In this document: positions 8,651 to 17,959 of the stretch, piece after piece
Layout of the letters: every line of letters begins with the position of its first letter
How positions within the stretch are numbered: position 1 is the first letter of the stretch
NCBI GenBank assembly: GCA_024680695.1
Contig: JAILBW010000207.1
Span: forward strand, 1-47,090
Direction: 5' to 3'
DNA length: 47,090 nt
From: Bacteroidaceae bacterium
Lineage (GTDB): Bacteria; Bacteroidota; Bacteroidia; Bacteroidales; Bacteroidaceae
Translations under genes and position numbers: made by a program
The notes under the pieces: generated by a model
Seen by the model: the letters and a program-made list of their open reading frames with translations, nothing else
Told to the model about the DNA's origin: nothing
Database searches by the model: none

Positions 8651-10837
8651 ATGAGAGTATTCAGAGTCCTTATCATTTTAGCAGTAAGCATTATGGCATC
8701 CTGCACAAAACAAGACGAAGACATCATCACACGTAGCGACATCAAGCTCGAGAGCGATACGATGACGCCCGAGGCCCTTTGGGCTATGGGGCGCATCGGT
8801 TCCTATACCGCAGCCTCGCCCGACAGCACGAAGATTGCCTATCAAGTGACTTACTACAGCGTGGCACAGAACAAGAGCCATACCGTACTCTACACTACCG
8901 ATGGCGGCAACGAGCCGAAACTGCTCACCACCTCAGCCCAAAGCGAGAGCGATCCCGCCTGGCTCGCCGACGGACGGCTGGCTTTCCTATGCGGGGGCGA
9001 GGTGTGGACAATGGATGCCGACGGCAAAAAGCGCAAGCAGCTTACCCATACTGATGGAGCCGTCGACGGCTTCCTCTTCGCGCCCGATATGAAGAAAGTA
9101 ATCCTCATCAAGAGCGTACCCTATCACGACATTATCAAGGAACGCCCCTCCGACCTGCCCAAGACTACAGGCCGCGTCATTACCGACCTGATGTATCGCC
9201 ATTGGGACCATTATGTGGAGTCGATTCCCCACCCCTTTGTGCTCGACATCGCAAGTGGCGAAGAGCTTGACATCCTCGAAAGCATGCCTTTCGAATGCCC
9301 GATGGAACCCTTCGGCGGCATCGAGCAACTGGCATGGAGCCCCGACTCGAGGAAGATTGCCTACACCTGTCGTTGCAAGACGGGCCTGGAATATAGCATT
9401 TCGACCGACTCGGACATTTTCCTCTTCGATCTGGATGCCGAGGAAGGGACCATCGACCGCAATCACAACCTCTGCAAGGAGGGAGTCGATCTGCCACAAT
9501 CCGACCCCACGAAAACGATGAAGACACAGCCCATCAACCAACTGGAGAACGACCTGCAAGTGGGCTACGACACCAATCCGAAGTTCTCGCCCGACGGACG
9601 CTACGTGGCTTGGCTGTCGATGGCGCGCGACGGCTATGAGAGCGACCGCCAGCGCCTATGTGTCTGCGACTTGCAGACAGGCGAAAAGTGCTATACTACC
9701 GAATCCTTCGATTCAAGCGTCGATGACTTCTGCTGGGCACCGGATTCCTATACATTATATTATATAGGCGTTTGGCACGGCACGGAGAATCTCTATCGCA
9801 CGAACCTCAAGGGCGAAGTGATGCAAATAACCAACGAGCAGGCCGACTTCGGCAGCCTGCAGATGATGGGCGAATTGGCAAAAGGCGAGCATGCCCTCCT
9901 CATGGAGAAGCATGACCACATTCATCCTGCCGACCTCTATGTGGTGACCACAAGCAACAATCCCGAAGACACCCAAATCATCCAGATTACCCATGAGAAC
10001 GACCACATCCTCTCGCAGCTTGCCGAACCCACAAGCGAGCCACGATGGGTGAAGACGAGCGACGGACTGGACATGCTCTATTGGATCATCAAGCCACCCC
10101 ACTTCGACCCGTCAAAGAAGTACCCCACCCTGCTCTTCTGCGAGGGTGGACCGCAAAGTCCCGTCTCGCAATTCTGGAGCTATCGTTGGAACTTCCGCAT
10201 CATGGCCTCGCAGGACTATGTGGTCATCGCACCCAATCGACGCGGTCTGCCCGGTTTCGGACAGGAATGGCTCGAGGAGATAAGCGGCGACTGGACAGGA
10301 CAATGCATGACCGACTACCTGACAGCCATCGACGATGCTGCCGACAACCTGCCCTATGTGGATAAGGACCGCATGGGAGCCGTGGGAGCCTCGTTCGGCG
10401 GCTTCAGCGTCTATTATCTGGCAGGCCACCACGACGGACGCTTCAAGTGCTTCATTGCCCACGACGGCGCCTTCAACCTCGAGGCGATGTACACCGAGAC
10501 GGAGGAGAACTGGTTCTCAAACTGGGAGTATGACGATGCCTACTGGAACAAGGACCGTACAGCTCGGGCCGACAAGACATACAACAATTCGCCCCATCGC
10601 TTTGTCGATAAATGGGATACGCCCATCCTCTGCATCCACGGCGAAAAGGACTATCGCATCAATGCCACGCAAGGCATGTCGGCCTTCAACGCGGCCAGAA
10701 TGCGCGGCATCCCAGCCGAGTTGCTCCTCTTCCCCGACGAGAACCATTGGGTGCTGAAGCCCCAGAACGGCATTCTCTGGCAACGCACTTACTTCGACTG
10801 GCTCGACCGCTGGCTGAAGGCGGGCTCTAAGAATTAG
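8651..10837 (+). CDS. S9 family prolyl oligopeptidase, DPP5-like lipoprotein
   Basis: 728 residues. The N-terminus MRVFRVLIILAVSIMASC fits a lipoprotein signal with Cys18 as lipidated residue, followed by an acidic stretch. Residues 40-440 form a WD40/TolB-like beta-propeller ('AWLADGRLAFLCGGEVWTMD', 'PKFSPDGRYVAWLSMARDG'). The C-terminal alpha/beta-hydrolase domain carries Ser581 in GASFGG, Asp667 in HGEKDYRI and His699 in ENHW, the Ser-Asp-His triad. It resembles Porphyromonas DPP5, which removes dipeptides from exported peptides; periplasmic location is inferred. It follows DUF1846 by 42 bp and precedes the GH30 gene by 76 bp. Confidence 0.93.
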   Translation: MRVFRVLIILAVSIMASCTKQDEDIITRSDIKLESDTMTPEALWAMGRIGSYTAASPDSTKIAYQVTYYSVAQNKSHTVLYTTDGGNEPKLLTTSAQSESDPAWLADGRLAFLCGGEVWTMDADGKKRKQLTHTDGAVDGFLFAPDMKKVILIKSVPYHDIIKERPSDLPKTTGRVITDLMYRHWDHYVESIPHPFVLDIASGEELDILESMPFECPMEPFGGIEQLAWSPDSRKIAYTCRCKTGLEYSISTDSDIFLFDLDAEEGTIDRNHNLCKEGVDLPQSDPTKTMKTQPINQLENDLQVGYDTNPKFSPDGRYVAWLSMARDGYESDRQRLCVCDLQTGEKCYTTESFDSSVDDFCWAPDSYTLYYIGVWHGTENLYRTNLKGEVMQITNEQADFGSLQMMGELAKGEHALLMEKHDHIHPADLYVVTTSNNPEDTQIIQITHENDHILSQLAEPTSEPRWVKTSDGLDMLYWIIKPPHFDPSKKYPTLLFCEGGPQSPVSQFWSYRWNFRIMASQDYVVIAPNRRGLPGFGQEWLEEISGDWTGQCMTDYLTAIDDAADNLPYVDKDRMGAVGASFGGFSVYYLAGHHDGRFKCFIAHDGAFNLEAMYTETEENWFSNWEYDDAYWNKDRTARADKTYNNSPHRFVDKWDTPILCIHGEKDYRINATQGMSAFNAARMRGIPAELLLFPDENHWVLKPQNGILWQRTYFDWLDRWLKAGSKN

Positions 10838-10913
10838 CTTTGAACTATGCTAAGGCTGTTATTGATTAGAACACACCCGAAATAAGTTCCGACGTGCCGA
10901 CCATTCCAGCAAT

Positions 10914-12473
10914 ATGAAAGACCTGCTCCTCCTGCTCTTCGTAGCTGCGGCATTTGCTACAGGCAATCATGCCGCAACACAAACGACCGCCTTCCGTCTC
11001 ACCAACCGCACCATGCAAACCATCGACGGATTTGGCGCCAGCGACGCGTGGAGCATGTGGCAGATAGGCACTTGTGAGGATTCCTTGCAAACGAAGGTGG
11101 CCGACTGGCTATTCTCGACGGAAACCTTCGAGGACGGTTCGCCGCGAGGCATCGGTCTGAGCATCTGGCGCTTCAATGCAGGAGCCGGTAGTGCTACGCA
11201 AGGCGAGTCGGCACAAATCAACCCCGACACTCGGACGGAGTTCTACGCACATCAGGAAGGGCAGCGACGTTTCCTGCATCTGGCCCGCGAGCGAGGTGTG
11301 CCCACATTCCTGGCATTCTATAACTCGCCGCCCATCCATCTGACGCAGAACGGCTTGGCGACCAACACAGGACGCGACGGCACGCTAAACCTGCGTCCCG
11401 ATGCCTACGACGACTTTGCCGCCTACATTGCCGATATGCTGCAGACTGCAGAACGGGAAGACAGCATACACTTCGACTACGTCTGCCCAGTAAACGAGCC
11501 CGACGGCCATTGGAACTGGCAAGGGCCGAAGCAAGAGGGCTCGCCGGCCACAAACAGGGAGGTGGCCCGTCTGGCGCGCGAAATGGACCGCGAGTTCACG
11601 CATCGCGGAATTACGACAAAGATTCTCGTGAACGAGTCGAGCGACCTGCGTTGCATGCTTGCGACACACCATACCGACTGGCAACGCGGCAACGAGATAC
11701 AATGCTTTTGGAATCCTGACTCGGCAGACACCTATGTCGGCAACCTCAAGCACATCGCTCCCCTACTGGCCGGCCACTCGTATTGGACCAACACGCCCGT
11801 CCTCACTCCCGAGCATCCCGATTACGAGACCAAAGGCCTCTACGGCTATCGGCAGCAGCTGAAGAAGGCGTTCGACCATGTCGATGCTGGATTCTGGATG
11901 ACTGAGTTGTGCATCATGTCGAACGACGAGGAGATACATGGCGGAGGTGGCTTCGACTTCTCGATGGAAGTAGCCCTCTATGTGGCGCGCGTCATGCACT
12001 ACGACCTTACGGTCGCCAATGCGCGGTCGTGGCAATGGTGGCGTGCGGCCGGAGGGGACTACAAAGACGGCCTCATCCGCTTCTACCCCGAGCGAGAACG
12101 GCCTGCCAGCCCGCGCGGAATGAGACGGGGAGCCATTCAGCATAATCGGGTACGCGACAGCAAGCTCATGTGGACTCTGGGCCAATTCTCCCGCTTCGTG
12201 CGCCCAGGTGCTGTACGCCTCGAAATGGAAGGCAACATGCAGCTCAGCGGATTGATGCTCTCGGCCTACCGCAATACCGACGGCACTACGGCCATCGTAG
12301 CCATCAACTACTCGAAGGAGGATCGCCACATTCGCATCAATGGTACAAAGAAGAAGTCGGCCAACGCCTATCGTACCTCAGACATCGAGGATGAGAACCT
12401 CAAGCACAATGGTTCTGTACGGCTTCGCAACGTCGAACTGCCGGCTCGTTCCGTGACCACCCTCTGCTTCTGA
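10914..12473 (+). CDS. GH30-family glycoside hydrolase (endo-beta-1,6-galactanase-like)
   Basis: 519 residues with a signal peptide (MKDLLLLLFVAAAFATGNHA). The TIM barrel opens 'MQTIDGFGASDAWSMWQIG' and includes 'GIGLSIWRFNAGAGSA', 'FLAFYNSPPIHLTQNGLA' and 'QEGSPATNREV'. The two catalytic glutamates of clan GH-A are Glu195 in CPVNEP (acid/base) and Glu331 in WMTEL (nucleophile). The last ~100 residues are the beta-sandwich that GH30 enzymes carry. The pattern is closest, from memory, to the endo-beta-1,6-galactanase-like subgroup rather than glucuronoxylanases; the substrate is not certain. It lies 76 bp after the DPP5 gene. Confidence 0.87.
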   Translation: MKDLLLLLFVAAAFATGNHAATQTTAFRLTNRTMQTIDGFGASDAWSMWQIGTCEDSLQTKVADWLFSTETFEDGSPRGIGLSIWRFNAGAGSATQGESAQINPDTRTEFYAHQEGQRRFLHLARERGVPTFLAFYNSPPIHLTQNGLATNTGRDGTLNLRPDAYDDFAAYIADMLQTAEREDSIHFDYVCPVNEPDGHWNWQGPKQEGSPATNREVARLAREMDREFTHRGITTKILVNESSDLRCMLATHHTDWQRGNEIQCFWNPDSADTYVGNLKHIAPLLAGHSYWTNTPVLTPEHPDYETKGLYGYRQQLKKAFDHVDAGFWMTELCIMSNDEEIHGGGGFDFSMEVALYVARVMHYDLTVANARSWQWWRAAGGDYKDGLIRFYPERERPASPRGMRRGAIQHNRVRDSKLMWTLGQFSRFVRPGAVRLEMEGNMQLSGLMLSAYRNTDGTTAIVAINYSKEDRHIRINGTKKKSANAYRTSDIEDENLKHNGSVRLRNVELPARSVTTLCF

Positions 12474-12543
12474 ATCCCCTCCTCGCACTTGGATGCCACG
12501 GAGCAAAGTGCAGAAGGGACTTATCACACACACAGAACGAGTC

Positions 12544-12653
12544 TGTACCACACGTGGGAAAAGCCCATACTACAGCAAGTATGAGCCAATACTACAGCAA
12601 GCACAGGCCCATACTACAGCAAGTATGAACCTATACTACACGTAGGAAAAGCC
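12544..12653. repeat. 22-bp tandem repeat array B (5 units)
   Basis: Five 22-bp units (12544-12565, 12566-12587, 12588-12609, 12610-12631, 12632-12653). The three central units carry TACTACAGCAAG and end in GCC or ACC; the flanking units replace CAGCAAG with CACGTGGGA or CACGTAGGA. Two units contain the short dyad CATACT/AGTATG. The array fills the GH30 3' flank ahead of the promoter at 12736. Confidence 0.9.
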
Positions 12654-12735
12654 GGTACTACCGGACAGATTCGCATCGGCTTCGGCCCACACAAAACTTG
12701 ACCGAGAAAGGCGGAGTGAGAAAATTGGCGTTTCG

Positions 12736-12767
12736 TTTGGTCCGATGCCTAATTATTGTTAATTTTG
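12736..12767 (+). promoter_or_regulatory. Promoter of the M14 peptidase gene
   Basis: TTTG at 12736-12739, 20 bp spacer, TAATTTTG at 12760-12767: an exact match to the Bacteroidetes consensus. It lies downstream of an in-frame upstream ATG at 12698 and so fixes the real start at 12827. Confidence 0.85.
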
Positions 12768-12826
12768 CAGTAGTAAACGAACAAAGCTATTCGGAATTGA
12801 TTCATACCGCCAGCCACACCCGAAGC

Positions 12827-15244
12827 ATGAAAGTACGCATCGCAAGTCTCATCACGTCTTTCGTCCTGAGCCTCATGGTCTCCCCGCATTTGTCCGCACA
12901 GCCCAAGCCTGAGCCTTATACAGTTGGGCTCGACTACTATATGCCAGCCCAATGGGACTACCAGCTCGACGAACGCATCACTACCCCGCAGGCTTATCTG
13001 GGCTTCCAGCTGGGCAGTCAGCATGTCGACTGGAGCCAGACGGTCAGTTATCTGCAACTGCTTGCCGGGCAGTCGGAGCGCCTCGTGCTTGACACGCTTG
13101 GCCAAACCTACGAGCATCGTCCGATAGTGAGCCTGCGTATCACATCGCCTCACAACCATCACGACATCAAGCGTATACAGGCCGAACACCTGACCGTCAG
13201 AGAAGGACATCTGGAGAACGGTCCCGTCGTGGTATGCCTGGCAAGTTCAGTTCACGGCAACGAACCATCAGGCGTACAAGCCTCAATACTTGTGGCCTAC
13301 TTCATGGCAGCAGCTCGCGGCGAACAGATCGAACACTTGCTCGACGAATGTGTCATACTGCTCATCCCCGGAATGAACCCCGACGGCATCAACCGGTTCG
13401 CCTCGTGGGTAAACTCGTCACGCAACCTGAGCAATACCGGCGATGTGCTCAGTCGCGAGTTCAGCGAAGCATGGCCCAGCAGCCGATTCAACCACTACTG
13501 GCACGACTGCAACCGCGACTGGCTTTTCCTCGAACACCCCGAGACCCGCGGCGCCGTCGCTCTCTACCACCAATGGCTCCCCCACTTGATGAGCGACCAT
13601 CACGAGATGGGGTCGGAGAAAACATTCTTTTTCTCGCCAGGCAACCCGCTCCGCGTCTCTCCCTATATGCCGCCACAAAACCAAGAGATGGCCGCCCAGA
13701 TGGCAAGTCACATCAAGGATGCACTCGACCGCCTCGGCTCAAAATATGTTACCGGACGCGGCTACGACGACTACTACGTAGGCAAGGGTGCCTCCTACGG
13801 CGATGTGCAGGGCACCGTCAGCCTGCTCTGCGAACAGGCGTCCGCGCGCGGACATTGGCGGCAGACTTCGCGCGGAGTACTCACCTTCCCTTTCGCCATC
13901 CGAAACCAAGCGGCCTCGCAGTTCGCCATCATCAATGCCGCATGGCACGAGAAGGACACCTTGCAACACTACATGGCTGAATTCTACACCCACATGCCCC
14001 ACCAGCAAGACGATCTCGGCATCCTCTTCGCCGAAAGTCCCTCACGGGCCGTTACGTGGCACTTCCTCACAATGCTTCAGCACCACGACATTCGCGTTTG
14101 CCGCATAACGAGCGGACTGAAAAAGAAAGAAATGCAGGCCGCCACGCACTACTTCATTCCCTTCCGAGGCAACAATCCTGCACTCGTGAAGAGCATCATG
14201 GAGGCCAACCATTCCCACTTCGCCGACAGCGTCTTCTACGACATTACCGCATGGACGCTCCCCTTGGCCTACAACATCCAGAGCCGCACGATTGACGCCC
14301 GACACCTCACGCTCGTGGACGTAGCACCCGAGCAGCCCTTCCCCGAAGGACGCATCGAGGCGCCCTGCCTCTCAGGCTACTTCACGTTCAATACCACTGA
14401 GTTCTACACTCCTGCGTTCATTTACGCCCTGCAAGAGGCAGGCACTCGCATCTGGGCCGACAGCCTCGGCACACTCTATGTCAAAGCCGATGCAGCCACA
14501 CTCGAACGACAGGCCCGCCGCACGGCCGTCGACCTCCATGCCCTGCCTCTGCCTCCCGACACCACCCGCCTGCGCCCCGTGCGCCATCCTCGTACAGCAA
14601 TACTCTGCACGACGCAAAGCAACCCCACCACGCTGGGCACATATTGGTTTCTGCTCGACTATCGCCAGCAGATGCAACCCACGCTCCTCAACTTTGCGGA
14701 AGCACAGAAATCACGGCTGAAAGCCTACAATACTATTATACTCTCAACACATATTCCAAAGAGCGACGAACGCGCAGCCCTGCTCGCCCAATGGGTCGAG
14801 GACGGCGGCACACTTATCTGTACCGGCTCAGCCTCTTCGACCCTACGCGACTTAGCCATGCCTTCGCTCTCCCCATTGCAACGCCAGAAGAACGACAGCC
14901 TCTCGTCCAAAAGCGGATTCCCCGGCGGCATACTCGAAATACGCCTTCAGAACTCCAGCCCGCTCTGCTGGGGCGTGAAGGCAGAAAGCCTGCCCGTCTT
15001 CAAGAACACCACCACGGCCTTTCAGCCCGACAGCATGGCCCTCTACACCTTCAGCCCAGAACCCCTCTCCGGCTACTTCGCACCCTCATTCATCAACGGC
15101 ATGGGTGGCACACCCGCCGTCCTGACTGCCAAACGAGGAAAGGGACGCATCATCTGCTTCAACTTCAGCGTAGCCTTCCGCTCATGTTTCTATGGCACCA
15201 TTCCCTTGCTCACCAACGCCATCCTCTTTTCCGACCAATGGTAG
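12827..15244 (+). CDS. M14 family zinc carboxypeptidase, exported
   Basis: 805 residues from the ATG at 12827, chosen because it begins a proper signal peptide (MKVRIASLITSFVLSLMVSP..SAQ) and follows the promoter at 12736-12767; the open frame reaches back to 12698 but that part precedes the promoter. The peptidase domain shows the zinc motif HGNEPSG (His143, Glu146), 'ILLIPGMNPDGINRFA' and 'LMSDHHEMGSEKTFFFSPG'. The C-terminal ~250 residues contain a GATase-like 'LNFAEAQKSRLKAYNTIILS' and 'GKGRIICFNFSVAFRSCFYG' segment, common in large Bacteroidetes M14 proteins. Predicted to trim peptides outside the inner membrane. The MFS gene follows after 114 bp with its own promoter. Confidence 0.88.
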   Translation: MKVRIASLITSFVLSLMVSPHLSAQPKPEPYTVGLDYYMPAQWDYQLDERITTPQAYLGFQLGSQHVDWSQTVSYLQLLAGQSERLVLDTLGQTYEHRPIVSLRITSPHNHHDIKRIQAEHLTVREGHLENGPVVVCLASSVHGNEPSGVQASILVAYFMAAARGEQIEHLLDECVILLIPGMNPDGINRFASWVNSSRNLSNTGDVLSREFSEAWPSSRFNHYWHDCNRDWLFLEHPETRGAVALYHQWLPHLMSDHHEMGSEKTFFFSPGNPLRVSPYMPPQNQEMAAQMASHIKDALDRLGSKYVTGRGYDDYYVGKGASYGDVQGTVSLLCEQASARGHWRQTSRGVLTFPFAIRNQAASQFAIINAAWHEKDTLQHYMAEFYTHMPHQQDDLGILFAESPSRAVTWHFLTMLQHHDIRVCRITSGLKKKEMQAATHYFIPFRGNNPALVKSIMEANHSHFADSVFYDITAWTLPLAYNIQSRTIDARHLTLVDVAPEQPFPEGRIEAPCLSGYFTFNTTEFYTPAFIYALQEAGTRIWADSLGTLYVKADAATLERQARRTAVDLHALPLPPDTTRLRPVRHPRTAILCTTQSNPTTLGTYWFLLDYRQQMQPTLLNFAEAQKSRLKAYNTIILSTHIPKSDERAALLAQWVEDGGTLICTGSASSTLRDLAMPSLSPLQRQKNDSLSSKSGFPGGILEIRLQNSSPLCWGVKAESLPVFKNTTTAFQPDSMALYTFSPEPLSGYFAPSFINGMGGTPAVLTAKRGKGRIICFNFSVAFRSCFYGTIPLLTNAILFSDQW

Positions 15245-15296
15245 AGGGATTGGAGCAAATAGAACATTGCAAACAGTAAAAATATATTGGTTTTTC

Positions 15297-15327
15297 TTGG
15301 TGCATCGCCCTTTTTTTTGTAACTTCG
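15297..15327 (+). promoter_or_regulatory. Promoter of the MFS transporter gene
   Basis: TTGG at 15297-15300, 19 bp, TAACTTCG at 15320-15327; one mismatch in each box relative to TTTG / TAnnTTTG. It stands 31 bp before the ATG. Confidence 0.6.
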
Positions 15328-15358
15328 CGCTCATAATTTATAATAATAGTATATCACA

Positions 15359-16987
15359 ATGTCACAAACGATTCAGAAAACACTTCGCGACAGCGCTGCC
15401 ATGCGCTGGACAGCATTGCTGCTCTTGGCGCTGGCCATGTTCTGCAGCTACATCTTTATGGACATCCTCTCCCCCATCAAGGACCTGATGCAGGAGACCC
15501 GCGGCTGGGACAGCACCTCGTTCGGCCGCATGCAAGGCTCCGAGGTATTCCTCAACGTGTGGGCCTTCTTCCTTATCTTTGCCGGCATCATCCTGGACAA
15601 GATGGGCGTGCGCTTCACAGCCGTACTCTCAGCCTTGATTATGTTAGTCGGCGCAGTCATCAAATGGTATGCCATTAGCGAAACGTTCATTGGCAGCGGA
15701 TTGGAGGCGTGGTTTGCAAGCCATCTGAACTGGAGTCCCCTGTTCGGTCTCGACTGGCTGGACATCCTGCCCTTTGCCGACGGCATGCCTGCTTCGGCCA
15801 AATTTGCTGCCTGCGGCTTCATGATCTTCGGATGCGGTTGCGAGATGGCAGGCATCACGGTGAGTCGCGGTATCGTGAAGTGGTTCAAGGGCCGCGAAAT
15901 GGCATTGGCAATGGGTTCGGAGATGGCGCTGGCTCGTCTGGGCGTAGCCACCTGCATGATATTCTCGCCATTCTTTGCCCGCCTGGGCGGCGAGGTGAGC
16001 GTTAGCCGCTCGGTGGCCTTCGGCGTAGTCCTCATGTGCATTGCCCTGATTATGACCATTGTCTATTTCGTAATGGACAGCAAGCTCGACGCACAGACAG
16101 GCGAGGCTGAGGAGAAGGACGACCCATTCAAGGTGAGCGACATCGGCAAGATTCTCTCCGACAGCGGATTCTGGCTGGTAGCCCTGCTCTGCGTACTCTA
16201 CTACTCGGCCATCTTCCCCTTCCAGAAGTATGCCGTGAACATGTTGCAATGCAACCTGACTCTGACGCCACCCGATGCCGACTCGTTCTGGGCCTCGTCC
16301 ACGGTAACCATTGTGCAGTATGTCATCATGCTTGTCGTGGCTTCAGCAGGTTTTGCTAGCAACTTCCAGAAGAAGGCGAACATGAAGTATGGTCTTCTGA
16401 GTCTCTCGATTATTGCTCTGGTAGTTTATTGCTACATGGGCTTCATGCGCCAGTCGGCCGAGAGCATCTTTGCTGTATTCCCCTTGCTGGCAGTGCTCAT
16501 CACACCGATTCTCGGTTCCTATCTCGACCATCACGGCAAGGCGGCATCGATGCTTGTGCTGGGCTCGTTGCTGCTCATCGCCTGCCACCTGACGTTTGCC
16601 TTCGTGCTGCCCATGTTCAAGGGCAGTGCCATCGGCGGCATCATCATCGCCTATGCTACCATTCTGGTGCTTGGCGCCTCGTTCTCTCTGGTGCCTGCCT
16701 CGCTATGGCCCAGCGTTCCCAAACTGGTGGATGCCAAGGTCATTGGTTCGGCCTATGCCCTCATCTTCTGGATTCAGAATATCGGCCTGTGGCTCTTCCC
16801 ATTGCTCATTGGTCAGGTGCTCGACAAGACAAACCCCGGCGTCACCGACCCCACTCAGTTCGACTACACCTGGCCACTCGTCATGCTGGCCAGCCTCGGT
16901 GTGGCCGCCCTTGTGCTCGGCCTTATCCTGAAGATTGTGGATCGCAAGAAGGGCTTGGGACTCGAGGAACCCAACATCAAGGGGTGA
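15359..16987 (+). CDS. Major facilitator superfamily transporter
   Basis: 542 residues with about 12 hydrophobic segments. The N-terminal 'ALLLLALAMFCSYIFMDILS' and the loop 'GIILDKMGVRFTAV' (the loop 2-3 DxxGxR-type motif of MFS) support the family. The C-terminal half repeats a related loop (ITPILGSYLDHHGKA). The cytosolic linker 'EAEEKDDPFKVSDIGKILSD' separates the two six-helix bundles. The substrate cannot be told. The downstream metalloprotease begins 58 bp later. Confidence 0.88.
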   Translation: MSQTIQKTLRDSAAMRWTALLLLALAMFCSYIFMDILSPIKDLMQETRGWDSTSFGRMQGSEVFLNVWAFFLIFAGIILDKMGVRFTAVLSALIMLVGAVIKWYAISETFIGSGLEAWFASHLNWSPLFGLDWLDILPFADGMPASAKFAACGFMIFGCGCEMAGITVSRGIVKWFKGREMALAMGSEMALARLGVATCMIFSPFFARLGGEVSVSRSVAFGVVLMCIALIMTIVYFVMDSKLDAQTGEAEEKDDPFKVSDIGKILSDSGFWLVALLCVLYYSAIFPFQKYAVNMLQCNLTLTPPDADSFWASSTVTIVQYVIMLVVASAGFASNFQKKANMKYGLLSLSIIALVVYCYMGFMRQSAESIFAVFPLLAVLITPILGSYLDHHGKAASMLVLGSLLLIACHLTFAFVLPMFKGSAIGGIIIAYATILVLGASFSLVPASLWPSVPKLVDAKVIGSAYALIFWIQNIGLWLFPLLIGQVLDKTNPGVTDPTQFDYTWPLVMLASLGVAALVLGLILKIVDRKKGLGLEEPNIKG

Positions 16988-17045
16988 AAAGCGTTTCGCG
17001 CCGTTTCGATATATCGCTATTTCGCAAATCATCAAATCAACAACT

Positions 17046-17921
17046 ATGAATCTTAGAGGAAGAAGAGAAAGCTCGAACGTGGAAGATCGCCGCGGAATGA
17101 GCACAGGCGCCAAGGCAGGCGTCGGAGGCATCGCAGGCCTCGTCATCATTGCCATCATGACCTTCATGCAGGGAGGCGGTATCGGCGATGTAGTAAACAA
17201 CGTCATTCAGCAAGGTGGCATCGGTGCCATTCAGGAAGAACAGGTGGAGGGCCAGCGCGAGTTCACCGAAGAGGAACAGGAACTGGCCACCTTCTCGCGG
17301 CAGGTGCTGGCATCGACCGAGGATGTATGGACAAAAGTGTTCAAACAAATGGGCAAGACCTACTATCCCCCCACGCTGGTGCTCTTCACTGGAAGCGTGA
17401 ACAGCGCCTGCGGACAGGCAAGTGCATCGGTGGGTCCGTTCTATTGCTCGGGCGACCAGAAGCTCTACATCGACCTCTCGTTCTTCTCCGACATGAAGAA
17501 GCAGCTGGGAGCCGATGGCGATTTCTCCTATGCCTACGTCATTGCTCATGAAGTGGGCCACCACGTAGAAAACCTGCTGGGCACACTGAACGAGGCACAC
17601 TCACAGATGAGCAAGGTGGGAAAGGTGGAGGCAAACAAGATCAGCGTCCGCCTCGAGTTGCTGGCCGACTATTATGCCGGCGTGTGGGGTCACTACGAGA
17701 ACGCAGCCTACGGCTCGCTTGAGGCAGGCGACATCGAGGAGGCCATAGACTGCGCCCAGAAGATTGGCGACAACTACCTGCAGAAGAAGGCGCAAGGCTA
17801 TGTGCAGCCCGAATCCTTCACTCACGGTACCAGCGCTCAGCGTATGCGTTGGCTGAAGCGTGGCCTCGACACAGGCGATATGCGCACCACCACCTTCGGC
17901 ATCAGCGAAGCCGAACTGTAG
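17046..17921 (+). CDS. YpfJ/KPN_02809-family neutral zinc metallopeptidase
   Basis: 291 residues from the ATG at 17046; an earlier in-frame start at 16935 would overlap the MFS gene. The N-terminus is cytosolic and basic (MNLRGRRESSNVEDRRGMST), followed by one transmembrane helix (about 25-41), a glycine-rich linker, and a protease domain with 'TGSVNSACGQASASVGPFYC' and the zinc motif HEVGHH (His168, Glu169, His172). 'LRLELLADYYAGVWGHY' supplies the likely third ligand region. The family is widespread and its physiological substrate is unknown. It sits between a transporter and alpha-galactosidase. Confidence 0.92.
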   Translation: MNLRGRRESSNVEDRRGMSTGAKAGVGGIAGLVIIAIMTFMQGGGIGDVVNNVIQQGGIGAIQEEQVEGQREFTEEEQELATFSRQVLASTEDVWTKVFKQMGKTYYPPTLVLFTGSVNSACGQASASVGPFYCSGDQKLYIDLSFFSDMKKQLGADGDFSYAYVIAHEVGHHVENLLGTLNEAHSQMSKVGKVEANKISVRLELLADYYAGVWGHYENAAYGSLEAGDIEEAIDCAQKIGDNYLQKKAQGYVQPESFTHGTSAQRMRWLKRGLDTGDMRTTTFGISEAEL

Positions 17922-17959
17922 AGACACTCACCTCACTAACGCATTAAACATTCAGTATC

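Noticed and set aside
12698..12826. 43-residue N-terminal extension of the M14 peptidase
   Set aside because: It lies before the consensus promoter, and the downstream ATG starts a proper signal peptide.
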